Part shown: in pieces, positions 47,145-59,872 of the stretch | Layout of the letters: every line of letters starts with the position of its first letter | Numbering within the stretch: position 1 is the first letter of the stretch | Program-made: the position numbers and the translations under genes | The notes under the pieces: generated by a model | What the model saw: the letters and a program-made list of their open reading frames with translations, nothing else | Told to the model about the DNA's origin: nothing | Databases searched by the model: none | Assembly (NCBI RefSeq): GCF_041260155.1 | Contig: NC_091944.1 | Span: forward strand, 12,651,272-12,715,271 | Reading direction: 5' to 3' | Origin: Ptychodera flava | Lineage: Eukaryota; Hemichordata; Enteropneusta; Ptychoderidae | Length of the DNA: 64,000 nucleotides

Positions 47145-47514
47145 TTTCGATACAATACCGTGCTGAATAACTCTCTAAAATGCGATGTTTCACTCAAAAC
47201 TACGACAGCTGCAGAAACAGAATGCAGGTTGTTGTCAAATCTCAGCTTCCATGGAAACTACTAACTGCGCATGCGTACCTATTTCCCGGCATGCATCGGA
47301 ATAGGCTACAGCTTTATGTAGAAAATCAATATGGCTGTATATGAATATTTCGCAAATTGAGGGAATGATAAGCATTGAATATAATTTTATTTGAATATAA
47401 ATCATCAAGCTACATATTAATTCCAATAATAGTACCTATATTTTTGATGAAATGCTCTTTCCATATCTGTACACTTTTCTTCACTAAGTTAAAGTAACCA
47501 ATTGAAAAGGCAAT
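47145..47514. promoter_or_regulatory. Bidirectional promoter interval of DNALI1 and EMC2
   Basis: The start codons of two divergent genes are 370 bp apart. In between lies an NRF1-like site (TGCGCATGCGTA, 47266-47277) and, next to it, a near-palindrome GCTTCCATGGAAAC (47245-47258) that resembles an RFX X-box with one mismatch per half. A YY1-like AATATGGCG overlaps the EMC2 start codon (47513-47521). No TATA box is evident. RFX sites are known to drive ciliary genes; the assignment here is by sequence pattern only. Confidence 0.55.
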
Positions 47515-50500
47515 ATGGCGTCCTCCTTCAACTCGAATGGTTCGAATATGAGTTGGGAAGGTCGGTATATCTCAAATTTTACTTAATTTTATGCGAAACA
47601 GAGCATCAAGTAGTGTTTTACGCTCACTAATTTCATCTTTCGGGGCTTTTGGTCGACAAATGAAATGAGAGAGCTCTACTTTAAGTCATATGGGAGCGAT
47701 GGATGAAGCCACATGACCTCAAAAAGTTTATTGTATTTACACACGATACGAGCATGGAAATGTTCATGTGTATTTTTGTTCACGAAAAGATGAATACGAT
47801 TGCATTTTTCGCCAATCAACTCAATAACGGTATGGACTTGTGGCGGGAAAATATTTGATGGTATGAATATGACAAACCATATCGCATGTATCGGTATAAA
47901 ATTTATTTCATTGACAGAAATTCATTTGTGCGAAAGCGGATTGTTCGTCGTCAGTGACACTGTGCATGCAGTGGCCTATTTTCTATGACTTTCTCTAGAC
48001 TATCATTCCTACACAGATAACAGGGCTTAGAAAATACGTTATCAGATGAATTCTGAATTATTATATAAAACAGGTCTTCATAATTAGAATAGGGCTATGA
48101 CCTTAATAAGGTATGAAACATTTCGTAAAATATGAAGTTCATTATGTGATTGAAAGGTGTTTTTACCATTCGAACAATTGATTGATAAAAATTGTGGCCC
48201 CTTTTGGATCCAAACGACAATCAAGATAACCATGACAGAAAGAAGTAATATGTAACAGGTCTGACCTCAGAGCGAGCGCAGTGCGAGTAAGGCATATCAT
48301 CATTAATGTTATCGTGCCGTGCTAATTTTTATGTTCATTGCACATTTTTGTCGTACAGGATGAATGGCCGTCAATCGTTTTCTAGAATAACAATAGACTA
48401 TAGCAATTTAACTTGGAAATGCCAATTTCACAAACGAAAATCAATAAAAACAGCTATATGATTCAACTCAGTTTTAGCAGGGCTGAGAACAGAGGACGTC
48501 TAATGCAATGTTATTCCAGTTGGTGGCTCTCCGTCATATGATTTTTAATTCCTGCGTGAGTTGGCCTTTCATTCTCGTTAGAGTTGGCTTGTTTTAAAAT
48601 GGCGGCGCACATGGATAACGGAATCCAGCTTTCAAAAGTGATCAAAAATAACTCTTTCGGACTCAATTTCTCACGTTCTTTGGAACAGAGAGATTCTTTT
48701 GTTGGAAAACACATTGTCGAGTAGGCTTTGTGGTAGATGTCATGTTTAATTTCACGCAATCCGTGATAAAGTAGTCAAAATGGCCGCCTCCATGTAAACA
48801 ACTCACGCTTTTCAAACTCGTAGGTATGCATAGATTCCATCTTAGATACATTCATGTACACGCGTTAGTCTTAATGTTCGCTTAACTTTGCGAGCGGCTT
48901 TCGGCCGCTCTCGCTGCACTCGCTATAAGCATAAAAAAATAAAAAAAATTCATTAACAATCTTCAGAGACATCCAGTTACAACCAAACTTAATATACATA
49001 GTTCATAAACCTACATTCCAAATTTTGAAAGGATTGAAACGTTGGAAAATACACATGCAACTTGCTTTTCCACATTTTGCTCACATATTCTGTGATACAT
49101 TGCATTTTACACCCAGTGACCACTGGCATTTATAGCCACACCAAGAGCTGCTAGGTTTCCCATATTACTTTTTAAGATACAGTGCACAGGAAGACTTAAT
49201 ACCCTTTAATTTTATACACCTCACATCGCTTTATGACAGATTTAGCATTTAGAGAAAATTGGAGATGGTTAAGAATTGTCAGCATAGGTGCCTGAAACAT
49301 TCCACTTTAAATGACCCTCACATATATGATGAAAGTTGGTTGCTGACAAAGCAAGGAAAATGCACAAATAATTATGTATTTCTAAAAAGCAGTAAGAGAA
49401 ACTGCCGAGTCAGATTTTCATCAGATTTCTTTTGTAAAAAAAGAAATGATACTGTTATTTTATCTGAAATCTAGCATGGTGACACCAGTTTTTGAATACA
49501 GTTTTCGATATGACTTCTCGCACTTAGTATTTTTTGACATCTCAGAAAAATTACAAAATTACAATGAGGTTTCCTTGCATTTCTGCATGCAAGTCAATGG
49601 AATTGGCTTATACCACACCACTCAATTTAGTTCCCTATCCAATAATAACTTCATTTTCTTTGCCACAGAAGCCAGAGACCAACTCCGGAAATGGAGAGAA
49701 GAGAATGTTCGCTACAGTGAAGAAGTTGTGGAGATAGCTGATACCTTACTTGCAGAACATGTCAGTAAGCTTGGCGACGAAGGTATACAGAGACTTGTTT
49801 GGCGATATTTTCTGCTTTACAAAACCTATAGGGCACAATGTTGAGTATTTCAATGGTAGAAGGGAGTAGCTGTGACAAAATATATAAACAAAACACAAAT
49901 TACACAATACAAAACATTCACAATTAATAATTTATTATTGTTATTATCATCATCAGCATCATATTATCGGTAAACATATAGGAATGAAAAAGTCAAATTC
50001 TGGTAATTTGGCATGACGAATAAGCTTGGCAAATAAGGTGTAACTTTCTGAGTGTGAAACCAGTTCACACTGATCCTGCGTGCCAATCAGACCAACACAT
50101 TAAACAAAAGACATTAAAGGTATACAGTCACCTGTAATCTAAATATGCCCATATATGGTCAAAGGCGCGTTCCTTGGTATTCGAAATACCCATGTGAGGG
50201 CGCTGTTTTTAAAAAGCGGCCACCCGCTTAAAATCTGTGATTGGTTAGATTTTCTCTTCCCATGGTAACTGTGGCAAAATTGGAACAGGTGACAGTATAC
50301 CTTTAAGCCTACATGTCAGTCGTGACAAGGTTAGGTACAAGTAACATCCACTATTTCTGTCTTTTCCATTTTCATTGCAGCATGGGTTGTGTATGAACAG
50401 TTGTTTATAGCTTCACTAGACACTGGTAAAATAGAGATTGCTTCGGCATGCATCAGAGACTTAGAAAGACAATTCCCAAACAGCATACGGGTCAAAAAAT

Positions 50501-51833
50501 TGAAAGGAATGAGACTTGAAGCTCTTGAAAAGTAAGTCATTTATTTCTGCTTTTGTTAAGCCTTAATTGAATTCACTAGTCTAAAGGAACAGTACCCTCA
50601 ACTTCTGACTCTGTGTTAGTTGTTTTTCCTTTGTATCTCGAATATAGTTCATGGGGTTACCAACAAAAGTGTATTGAAATACCCAGTATTTGGTGTGTCA
50701 ATATGTCCTGTAGATGTATGACCAGCAGTATTATCATTCATTAATATTGAAGCGTGTCAAGACAGAAATTCACTTGTGAACAGATCATAGAGTACATGGC
50801 AAAAATGCTTGCATAAAAGGTCTATTTACATGCAGAGTACTGTAAAAACTGAATCGGCAACTCTCTTGTACTTTCAAAAAAGACCTTGAAATACTAGTAA
50901 AAACATTTCACAAAATGACAGAAAAAAAATAATCAAAAGTTGCTGTCTCTTCTAAAGCACCTTCACCATCAGGTGTACGTGTGATCGCTGAGTGTCAAGC
51001 AACATTTGTGTAAGTCATTGTATACAGCCAAACCCATCAGGCATTGCAATAACAATGCAACTTGAATGCCTGCCCTCTTGACTGAGGCAGACAGGGGCAA
51101 TGTGTATTACAGACAAAAAATGAACAAGCGTCTCAGAAGTTACAACCTATTGGGGAAAATTCACAATGTGAAAGTTCTTGAAACATTTGCGGTCATCAAA
51201 TGGTTCATAATATCACCAAATGATGTTAGCCTTACACTTGAGACTGTGTGTATTCTATGTATCTTTTTAACAGATGGGAAGAAGCTCTTGAAATCTACAA
51301 TGATATCTTAGAAGAAGATGAAGCAAATGCAGTGAGTTACAAAAGTCATTTGATAATTCTTATACACTTCAAAGCAGTGATGTATGATGCCATCAGTACA
51401 CCACGGACTCCCATAAAGCTGTACAACAAAGTACTATTGACCATTCGTACTTTTATCAGCAGTAAAATGTCGAAATGAAACAATTTCACAATACCTTACC
51501 AAAATGTTTTCGTTTTTCTATGTAAATTTATAATACACTGCTTCTCTATTAAATTGCATCATGCACCATTGATGAGAACATCTATTAAAAATGAAATTGA
51601 AATTATCTTCTCAGCAGGTGGTTTAGTGTTGTGTAGATTGAGAAATTCCTTTTCTAATTATTTCCAGGTCGTAAGGAAAAGAAAAGTTGCAATTTATAAA
51701 GCAAGGAAAAATATACCAGGTGCAATCAAAGAGCTCTGTGAGCATGTCAAAAAGTAAGTGTCTTTGGCACCTGGGTGCTTTATCAAGTACACTGGGGTGA
51801 CAATGCTTTGTCAGAACTTGCTATTTCTGGATA

Positions 51834-51880
<47 letters not shown>

Positions 51881-51906
51881 GCGCATGAGCATGTGCGCGT
51901 GTGTGC

Positions 51907-51945
<39 letters not shown>

Positions 51946-54900
51946 ACTATGTGCAATCAAAGGACAATACGAGTAAGTACAAAATTAAGTATTTTAACTT
52001 ATCGAATGAGTCAGTGTTTCATCCTGTAGGTTGAAGGGCAACCAAGAGTGTTCTGGTTTAACAAGCTTTTCAGACTTTTCACTTGTGTGGACTATTTTTT
52101 TTTTCTTTGAGTAAGGTTTTTATGGTTGAAAGGTTCACTTAATAAAGTTTGAGCAAAAATTTAAATCTTTCACTTGTGAGACACATACAACGTTACTAAA
52201 TCTTAGCCTCTGATATGCAAAGTCTAAAGTTTGCTCTACATGCGAATGTTATATCTGTGAATACAGACGCAGAGAAGAGCTTTGGGTTAACAAAAATAAG
52301 AAAGACTAATGCTTTTGACCCTTTGAACCCGGATTGGAAAAAAATATCCATATGATGTCATAGGTCACCCGGGGGGTCAGGGTTCAACTGTTAATGGTTG
52401 CATCTTTCAGTGAATCGGAAGCCTATGTAACAAAGTTGTTTAACCCTTTCACCCCCAGTTCCCTGTATACAGGTCCAACTTTACCATAGAAAACAATGGA
52501 TTTGGGACAAACCACGGTGGTGAAAGTGGTTTAAAATGTCACATATTTGAAGTTGCTTTTCACTTCTTTTTGTTAGGTTTATGACAGATCATGAAGCATG
52601 GATGGAACTCACAGATTTGTACATAGCAGAGCAAGAGTGAGTTGCCCTCTGTTGCTGTCTTATTTCAGTGAAAGCTGCTGTTTTTTCTTAAACTCTGTAT
52701 TATCAAATGCGTATTTCAGTTTCTGTAACTTGTGATGTTTAGCTGGTCTTGCTTTGATGTAACTCTTGTACAGCCTAGAGAAGTGGAATGGCAAGAGTAT
52801 ACTTTAAAATTTCATGGAAATAAAAACAAAAAATCCATACATGTAAAACCCATTCAAGAAGCTTCAGATGGACAAATCTATAGATTGCCCATTCTGTCGA
52901 TTTTTTAATCCAAATTTCATTTGTTGGAGTTTGAATATCGAATAACATGGTAGATTTCATTGACCAAAGGCAGAAGACATGTTTTGTATTTGTTCAGTTT
53001 TATTTTGAAAAGAAGTCTAGTGCAATCTTTAAGAAAATGAAAGTGAGACCTCACATATGTGAAAGACAAACACTTTTTTCTTTGCAGCCTGTTCAGTGTA
53101 TTTGATTCTGTACCTTGATGTTACGCTAATTTGAGATGAAATTTCTGTTTCTATTCACAGATACAGTAAAGCTGCCTTTTGTTTAGAAGAACTTATACTT
53201 TCCAATCCACACAATCACCTCTATCATCAAAGATTTGCCGAGGTTTGTTTCAACTTTTTATTACCCTTCAAAGACCTGGTCATTCTTCTTTCAGTAAATT
53301 ACAGTATTGTGAGGATGAGCACTGTTCTTGCATTTTTTCAGTCCAACATTGAGAGATTATCTGAACGATGTAACTGTGACAACACGGTGTGTTTTAGCCA
53401 ATGGTATTTCATTTCAACCACATTTGCTAGATTATCATCTCAAGTTATTCACTATAGAGAGCAATTGGACAGCAATGTCAACTACAGTGAAATGAATTAT
53501 TCAAAAGACTTGTTGTCTATTGTGTTTCAATGTCTTTCATCAAAACAGGGCGAATTTTGTGATGCAATATGTAAACCTGTTTGACACCAAATGTTGCAAA
53601 ATCTCCAATATTCTAGAAAATCTGTTTTGATTTTGATGAAAAAATATTTTCATGTATGAGTTGCGCAATGTTATGTTTCTCTTCAATATAATTTCACCAC
53701 AGATCAAGTACACCCAGGGAGACATGGCACTTGCGTGTAAATATTTTTCACAGGCAGCAAAATGTAACGAGAACAACATGAGGGCGCTATACGGAGTCTT
53801 CATGGTATGTGTCATCACTGAACTTCACTGCAGTCAAGTAAACATAATGTACTCGGCTTTACCTCATACATTATGTTGTGCAAAGTTCACTTTCATCCAT
53901 CATTGGCCGGGAGGGCATACATTATTGCTTAAATATTGATAATTTCATTCAGAACATCTGTGGTATAAAATTACTATTTTCTGGATTAAGAGTATTACTG
54001 ATCAAAATGTTCAGATGAATATTTATTTCTTCATATACTCTGACATGATCAGGAAGCAGCCCAATTGAACCATCTTTCAACTAACTTCACCACATTCTGG
54101 ACTGTAACTTCTTTAGAGAAAAAGAACTAAAATACATCGATGTCATTAATAATCTGGGCTTCCAGAATACTTTCAGAACAGTACAAGATGAGATCTGTGC
54201 ACACAATGCTCTAATGTATCTCAGGCCTCTAATGTTATTATGTGTTTATTTTTTTTTGTCGCAGTCGGCTAATAATTTGGCTGCATCACAGAAGGGCACA
54301 GCAAGGTTCAAGAAAGACAATATGAAATATGCAGCCTGGGCAGCCAGGCAGATCTCTGAAAAATACAAGGTGAGATGACATCAGTGAAGATAATCAGTCA
54401 AATATATGGAGGGATTTTTCACTTGGCTTGCTAACAATAATATAATTAGAGCAGCTTGATAATTGGATAATATTATACATGAATCATTTATATAAAAGGC
54501 AGATGAAAATGCTGTGTACTAGTTATTATATTTCATAGTTTACCGCCACTGAATACCAAAATAGATAAAATTTACTCTTCATATATTTTAAAACATGACA
54601 CACTTTATATTAATTCTTTAAAATCTCACGAAATATACTCCGAAATGCTATATTGTAATCAAAACCATGATCTGATTCAAGAATGTTAATGTTAACTAAT
54701 GAGAATTCACAAGTTTTATTCTACTATTAATAGTCTTCATGGAAAAAGCCTACATTAGCACTCATAATATTGCACTTCTAGTTAAACAGTCATCACTAGT
54801 TGCCATGGTGACTGACATCTTTGACGGTGCATAGAGAATTGTACTGGATGTTGTAATCCTCCGTGCTTGTCATTGTATGAGAGGCAGAATTTACCAGAAA

Positions 54901-55809
54901 CAGGCCGTGGCATCCCCAGAATGAAATGTGCATATATCAAAAAATCTGACCATATGATTATGACCGTAGTGATTGTATGTTGAAACATACCAAAGTAACT
55001 GATCCTAAGACTGTAAGAAAGTTTCTTAAAATGTTATATATCATACTATACTCTGTTCAGTCTCCTGCAGTTTTCAGTGTCTGTACACTCCTGGAGAGTC
55101 CTTGAAATTTAAACTGGAAAAGTCATTGAAATTGAAATTGTTGCGGAAAATCCTGGAAAATTGATAATCACCCACAATTTTCAAAAATTACAGAATGATC
55201 AGTCAAAATATCTTAAAAATGAAATTTAAACTGATATATTATAAAATTGGTACCCAGAAAATGGCATTTTGACCCTAATAGCCCTTGAAAATCGCTGAAA
55301 TGGTCCTTGAAAGCCCTTGAATTTTGAGTGACTTTGAGTGTATGGACCCAGTTTTCCATCATTTTTCTTGACTGTTTGTCTTAACCATGCTTTATGATTC
55401 CTTGTAGATCAGTTTTGGATTCCAAAACTATTTAAACAGAGCAAGGAAAGTTACCAGAGTCCAGTCATATTTAAAGCGTACCATTTCCAGCCAGATTTTT
55501 TCGCCTGTTGCAAGACTTTGAATACTGTGGACCATATTTCCCGAAATGCAACCGTGAGGGTGCAATTGATAAGCAGGCTGTAACCAATGCACAAAGCTGG
55601 ATTGAAAAAGGGACAACTTACAAAATAATTGTTTCTAAATTGGTACTATAGATTTAATGAACAGGACGTGATGGCAAATTAAAAGAAATATTGAGATGAT
55701 TTTTCTCCATTTTGTCTCTACAAAGGCTGCTGAATTGAGGGACCATGAACAACAGATGTCTGCACTTGAGGAAATGCTGGATTCTCTTCAAGTTGTCCCA
55801 GCAAACTAG
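47515..55809 (+). CDS. EMC2: ER membrane protein complex subunit 2 (TPR protein)
   Basis: Complete gene of ten exons: 47515-47560, 49669-49782, 50381-50531, 51274-51331, 51668-51753, 52577-52636, 53161-53242, 53703-53804, 54265-54369 and 55726-55809, joining to 295 residues (human EMC2 has 297). Borders are GT-AG; the first donor (gtcggt) and the last acceptor (ctacaaag) are weaker than usual. Matches include [23 protein letters not shown]-like [47 protein letters not shown] and [15 protein letters not shown]. The protein is a tetratricopeptide-repeat solenoid on the cytosolic face of the EMC, which inserts tail-anchored and multi-pass proteins into the ER membrane. The short N-terminus ([11 protein letters not shown]) is unlike vertebrates. 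Confidence 0.95.
50114..50306. mobile_element. TTAA repeat family E (193-bp MITE) in EMC2 intron 2
   Basis: TTAA 50114-50117 and 50303-50306. The ends AGGTATACAGTCACCTGT and ACAGGTGACAGTATACCT form an 18-bp terminal inverted repeat with one mismatch. The interior holds aaggcgcgttccttgg and gcggccacccgc, with no coding capacity. Single copy in this window. Confidence 0.85.
51838..51942. repeat. (GT)n microsatellite in EMC2 intron 5
   Basis: Two GT tracts (about 51838-51878 and 51898-51940) are separated by gcgcatgagcatgtgcgcg. Cys/Val-rich open frames across it are artefacts. Confidence 0.92.
52319..52388 (+). repeat. Dispersed repeat pair, copy 1
   Basis: The block ctttgaacccggattgg ... atgatgtcataggtcacc ... 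gtcagggttcaa is repeated in inverted form at 59549-59605 (tttgaaccctgac-tgcc, gtgacctatgatgtcat). Its ends, ttgaaccc and gggttcaa, are themselves inverted, so this is probably another small MITE. Confidence 0.55.
52440..52534 (-). mobile_element. TTAA repeat family B copy (MITE) in EMC2 intron 5
   Basis: TTAA at 52440-52443 and 52531-52534; inverted relative to 26906-26998. Shared interior: ccctgtatacaggtccaact and caatggatttgggacaaacc. Confidence 0.82.
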
Positions 55810-56021
55810 AACAAGAATCAAGGCTTAACACCCCCTCCCATCATAGAAGTGGTTTCTCCCATCCTGCCAGTATCAATGACCACAAATGAAACACACATGG
55901 CCAGACTGATCTCTGTACAGGGGAAGGCTGTTGGAAAATGGTGAAGATTTAGATGCATTTCAGAAAACAAATTGTAACTCCCTATGATACATGCTTGTGA
56001 TTTCTGTACCTTTGCTAGGAA

Positions 56022-56027
56022 AATAAA
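56022..56027 (+). terminator. Candidate poly(A) signal of EMC2
   Basis: AATAAA 213 bp after the stop codon, the first in the 3' flank. Confidence 0.5.
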
Positions 56028-57169
56028 ATTTTCAAACAAGCTGATCATTTCCCTGTATATATGAACATTTATTGTTAATTATCTACCTATGGGCATTTTT
56101 TTTACTGTGAAGCATATAGATGCCATGCCAGGTGTGAAGGACAGATTAGAAACATTATTTGTGTTGATCTTACTTATTGCAAATAAAAAACAATAACAGG
56201 TATCAGACAAATTAATACTTTTTGTTTGGCCTAAAACTTCCTCCTTCTGTGGGGTATGATTTTCATTTTGTTGAAATTTGACCCAAAGGGGCAAATTATC
56301 TTGATCTGTGATAGTGTCTTGTGTAAGACAAATAGAAATGGCATGGCGATATTTTTATGTCCCCTATGTGATCACCTCAGGTTTTTTTGTCGTTTTTGAA
56401 TACCACATCAGCTCAATTCACATCAAGTGGGATGTATTCACTGCTCACACTGTAAATAATTTCAGTCTTAATAACATTATCTCTTTCTATGATGAAATTA
56501 AATTCTGGCTACTTTAAATAGCTTTTGTCTTGTGCTACAGGGCAAACTATATATTGAAATGCATTATGGATAAAAAGTCGATTTCTCACCACACCAAGAG
56601 TTTGAGATAGTGATCTCATAAATACTTTTGACATATATGTAATTGCTGTCATGGCAAAAAGTTGTGCTTTTTTGTGAAACTAGCTAAACTAAAGCATCTT
56701 ATCATCATCTTTTTAGGCTTTTCTGGCATTAAATTCTTGTATAACCTAAAACTTTGATTTGACTTCTGTAATCTTATGCTTTTTACCGTATTGAAACCTG
56801 GTCCACTGCCTGAGACCTTTATGACTCACTTAGGTGATAAAATTATATTTGAGATACCAACCATTCATGCTATATTCACTGACGGGATGACGGTACTTCT
56901 AGTCATGGGCGGTGTTTTTTTCCTGATTTCAGCCAAACATAAACACTATGTACTTTGTTTTGTATGTCGTTTTTTCACCAGAATCTGTACAGGAGTCAGA
57001 CTTAATTGTTTCAATTGAATAAATGTGAATCAGCGAAAACAAGTCATCATTGATGACACAGTCCCCACAGTCAAATTGTGTGTTTGTTATTTGATAAGAT
57101 GTAAATGAGTGAGTAGTCATGGTGATATTACATAGTTATTAAAGGATTATTTTAACAACAATGGATATA

Positions 57170-57173
57170 TATG

Positions 57174-57272
<99 letters not shown>

Positions 57273-57275
57273 CTT
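57170..57275. repeat. (TA)n(TG)n microsatellite
   Basis: About 26 TA units are followed by TG and then TATG units. Frames across it are artefacts. Confidence 0.93.
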
Positions 57276-59548
57276 ATATTGGTATGTTATATTCTGTTTT
57301 GAATTGTATGAAGTGTTATAGACATGTCTTGACATGAATTAATCACAACAAGATGGTGTCGTGGTAGCCATATTGTACCATATCCAAAAATAATAGATTA
57401 AACCTGGAATTTGAAGACACCGCGGTACAAACAAAACCTTATGTACAACCGTGCTGAGAAATATGTATATTTCCATGCACGTTTATACATATGAGTTTGT
57501 TTGTACCATCATCACATGGGCTTTTTGGCGTATTGAGTTTGTAGGACACCCGGCATCCTTTTTTATTCCAGAGTAGAACCAGTTGTGTGCATGTGTAGGT
57601 CCAAGTGTGTTGTCTTTGTGCCAACTTTGTATGAGTATCTGTGTGGAGGCATGGACAGAGGCCAATCTTTAAGTCCCCTGCAAAGCATACTTATTTAAAA
57701 TTATTGTACTGGCAGGGATTTACTTATTGAATTATTGTTCACATTTTTCACCAGAAATATTTTCCGGTATAAATATGGATTCTCATCGATAGGCCAGTTT
57801 TCATACCTTGACTGTTTATCTCAGCATTGACAATTCAAGTAGTAGGATTTTGCTGCAATTTTTGGTGTTTATGTTGGGGGGGTGGGGTGTTGAACTTTCA
57901 CCTTTCTTTTGGCAAACATGTAGCAGTCATTCATGCATGTTGTTGTCTAAACGTTATGGTATTCACAGATTTCTATAAGTTCTCAGTACTGTTTATGTTA
58001 AAAGTTTCTCCGAACATCGTAGATTAATTCCATTAAACAAACTTTCAATTTTCTAAAGTGTAAATGTATATCACTCATCAGCATTGTATTTTTTGTAGTT
58101 GCATCTTTGATGTTAAACTTGGTGGAAATTTATCAAATTATGTCAGTTACACAATGGATCACAACATTTCAAAACAATGGAATGATGATGTCAAAGTCAA
58201 GAGAGTGGCTATAGATGATTGCACTCACGAAGCTAGCTTCCTCCCCTTCACAAATTAATGGTATAACCACACCTTAGTCTGGTCAATTTATATCCCTCTA
58301 AAGTGAGTGAAATGTCACTGACAAGTTCTGTTACCTAGGTATTCAATGTCCAAATGACACAATCATGCCAACATACAAGATCCTTGCTAAAGAGCTTATT
58401 TTTTCCTGTGTGTGTTTGTGTGGAAATTCAGTAAACACTTGATTGTGGCTATGGTGCGTTCCATGACAAGATAGTTCATTCACAGAGTATGGATTAAAAG
58501 TTTTGTTGTGAAATCCATACAAAGCTGGCTGTAATTACAATATGCAAATAAAATGCACTTTGCAATAATGTATATTGCGCTTCATATGTGTTGTTTCATT
58601 TGAAAACCTGTCAAATCTTTTTTAGTGACTGTAAATCTCACAACAGTGTGTAGTATTGTTTGGCTTGTCTTTAAAAATCACAATTGACAATTGTGTTCAA
58701 CAAGAAAGCAATGGTCCGTTGGTTTGAGCAAAAGATTAAACACTGTATTCATGATATATTGGAGTTTGCAGTACATGGTATTCACACACTGACATGATGA
58801 TCGATGTTTACAAGATAAAGTTTTTATTATACACATGTCACTTTACAATTAAAATATTAACAATCAGATAAGGGTTTTTTGCTTGCTTTGAGCAAACCTG
58901 ATAAGAGGTCACTGTGTGGTCACTGTTGATGTCAAAGGTCATGCATGTGCAGGGCTTCGTCCAGATCTGATCATAACTCAATGTGTTATGACCTTTGACC
59001 TGCAGGTTGCCAACTAAGGCACACCTCTTGATATCTATGTAGTGTTCATGGTTTCTAATCCTGTGGGTTTTGACCTTTACAGAGGTCAACATTTCTTGGT
59101 GTGAGACACAAACGGTTCTAGACGATGGATCTTGCATAGATCATGCTTAGAGAATGGTGGTGGTGGTGTGTGTGTGTGTGTCACAGCTTATGATGGCAGG
59201 TTCTCCTATCCATGCCACCAACTCTGTGTTATAACATTGCAAGTGAACTTGTATGTTGTCATATCGTTGGACACTGACAATTTGTGGAAAGAAAACTTCA
59301 ATTTAGAGAGTGGAATGTGTGTTCTGCATCAAATAACTACAGTACCCTGGATACGTCTTCTGACTGACTCATTTTCAAACTTTTGTTGATAAATTGCAGA
59401 AAAGGTTTTGATAAAATAAACCTGTTGAACACCATCATCCTTAACCAAATGTTGGTTGTCATGGCGTTTTCAATGTTATGTATAGGAATAGGAAATAACA
59501 CTGCTGCACATGAAATTGTAAGGAGTCTGGGAAACAGTGGTCTTGCAG

Positions 59549-59605
59549 CCTTTGAACCCTGACCTGCCTGGTGACCTATGATGTCATGCAGAGATTTTTA
59601 TCTGA
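59549..59605 (-). repeat. Dispersed repeat pair, copy 2
   Basis: Inverted relative of 52319-52388. Confidence 0.5.
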
Positions 59606-59662
59606 GAATGGTACAAAGGTCTAAGCATGGGCATATAATAGCAACACTGTGAATCATTCTCA

Positions 59663-59770
59663 TCAAAATCTTCCCTTCTTTGTCAAGATGTTTCACTGTT
59701 ACAGGTCAGGATACATCAAAATCTCCCTTTCCTTATCAAGATGTTTCACTGTTACGGGTCAGGATACACT
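59663..59770. repeat. ~55-bp tandem duplication
   Basis: The block catcaaaatct-ccctt-ctt-tcaagatgtttcactgttac and ggtcaggataca occurs twice in a row with about four differences. Confidence 0.8.
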
Positions 59771-59872
59771 GAGCTGTTGAGAGTGACAGATTCAGACTAT
59801 AGTATTCCACTGGTTGTGACCCTGGTCTAAAGAACTATGAATATCCTCACGAAAGTCACCATATCCACAACA

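Larger units (their letters stand above)
55810..59872. other. Convergent intergenic region between EMC2 and TRMT11
   Basis: No gene seen. It holds the EMC2 3' UTR, the TA/TG microsatellite at 57170-57275, one dispersed repeat copy (59549-59605) and the tandem duplication at 59663-59770. Confidence 0.5.

Noticed and set aside
48256-48930. Inverted gagcgagcgcagtgcgag / ctcgctgcactcgct blocks as transposon ends in EMC2 intron 1
   Set aside because: The match is short and degenerate, with no target duplication; too weak to call an element.
55075-55350. Segment rich in ccttgaaa / ttgaaatt motifs in the last EMC2 intron
   Set aside because: Probably an old repeat, but no ends or second copy could be defined here.
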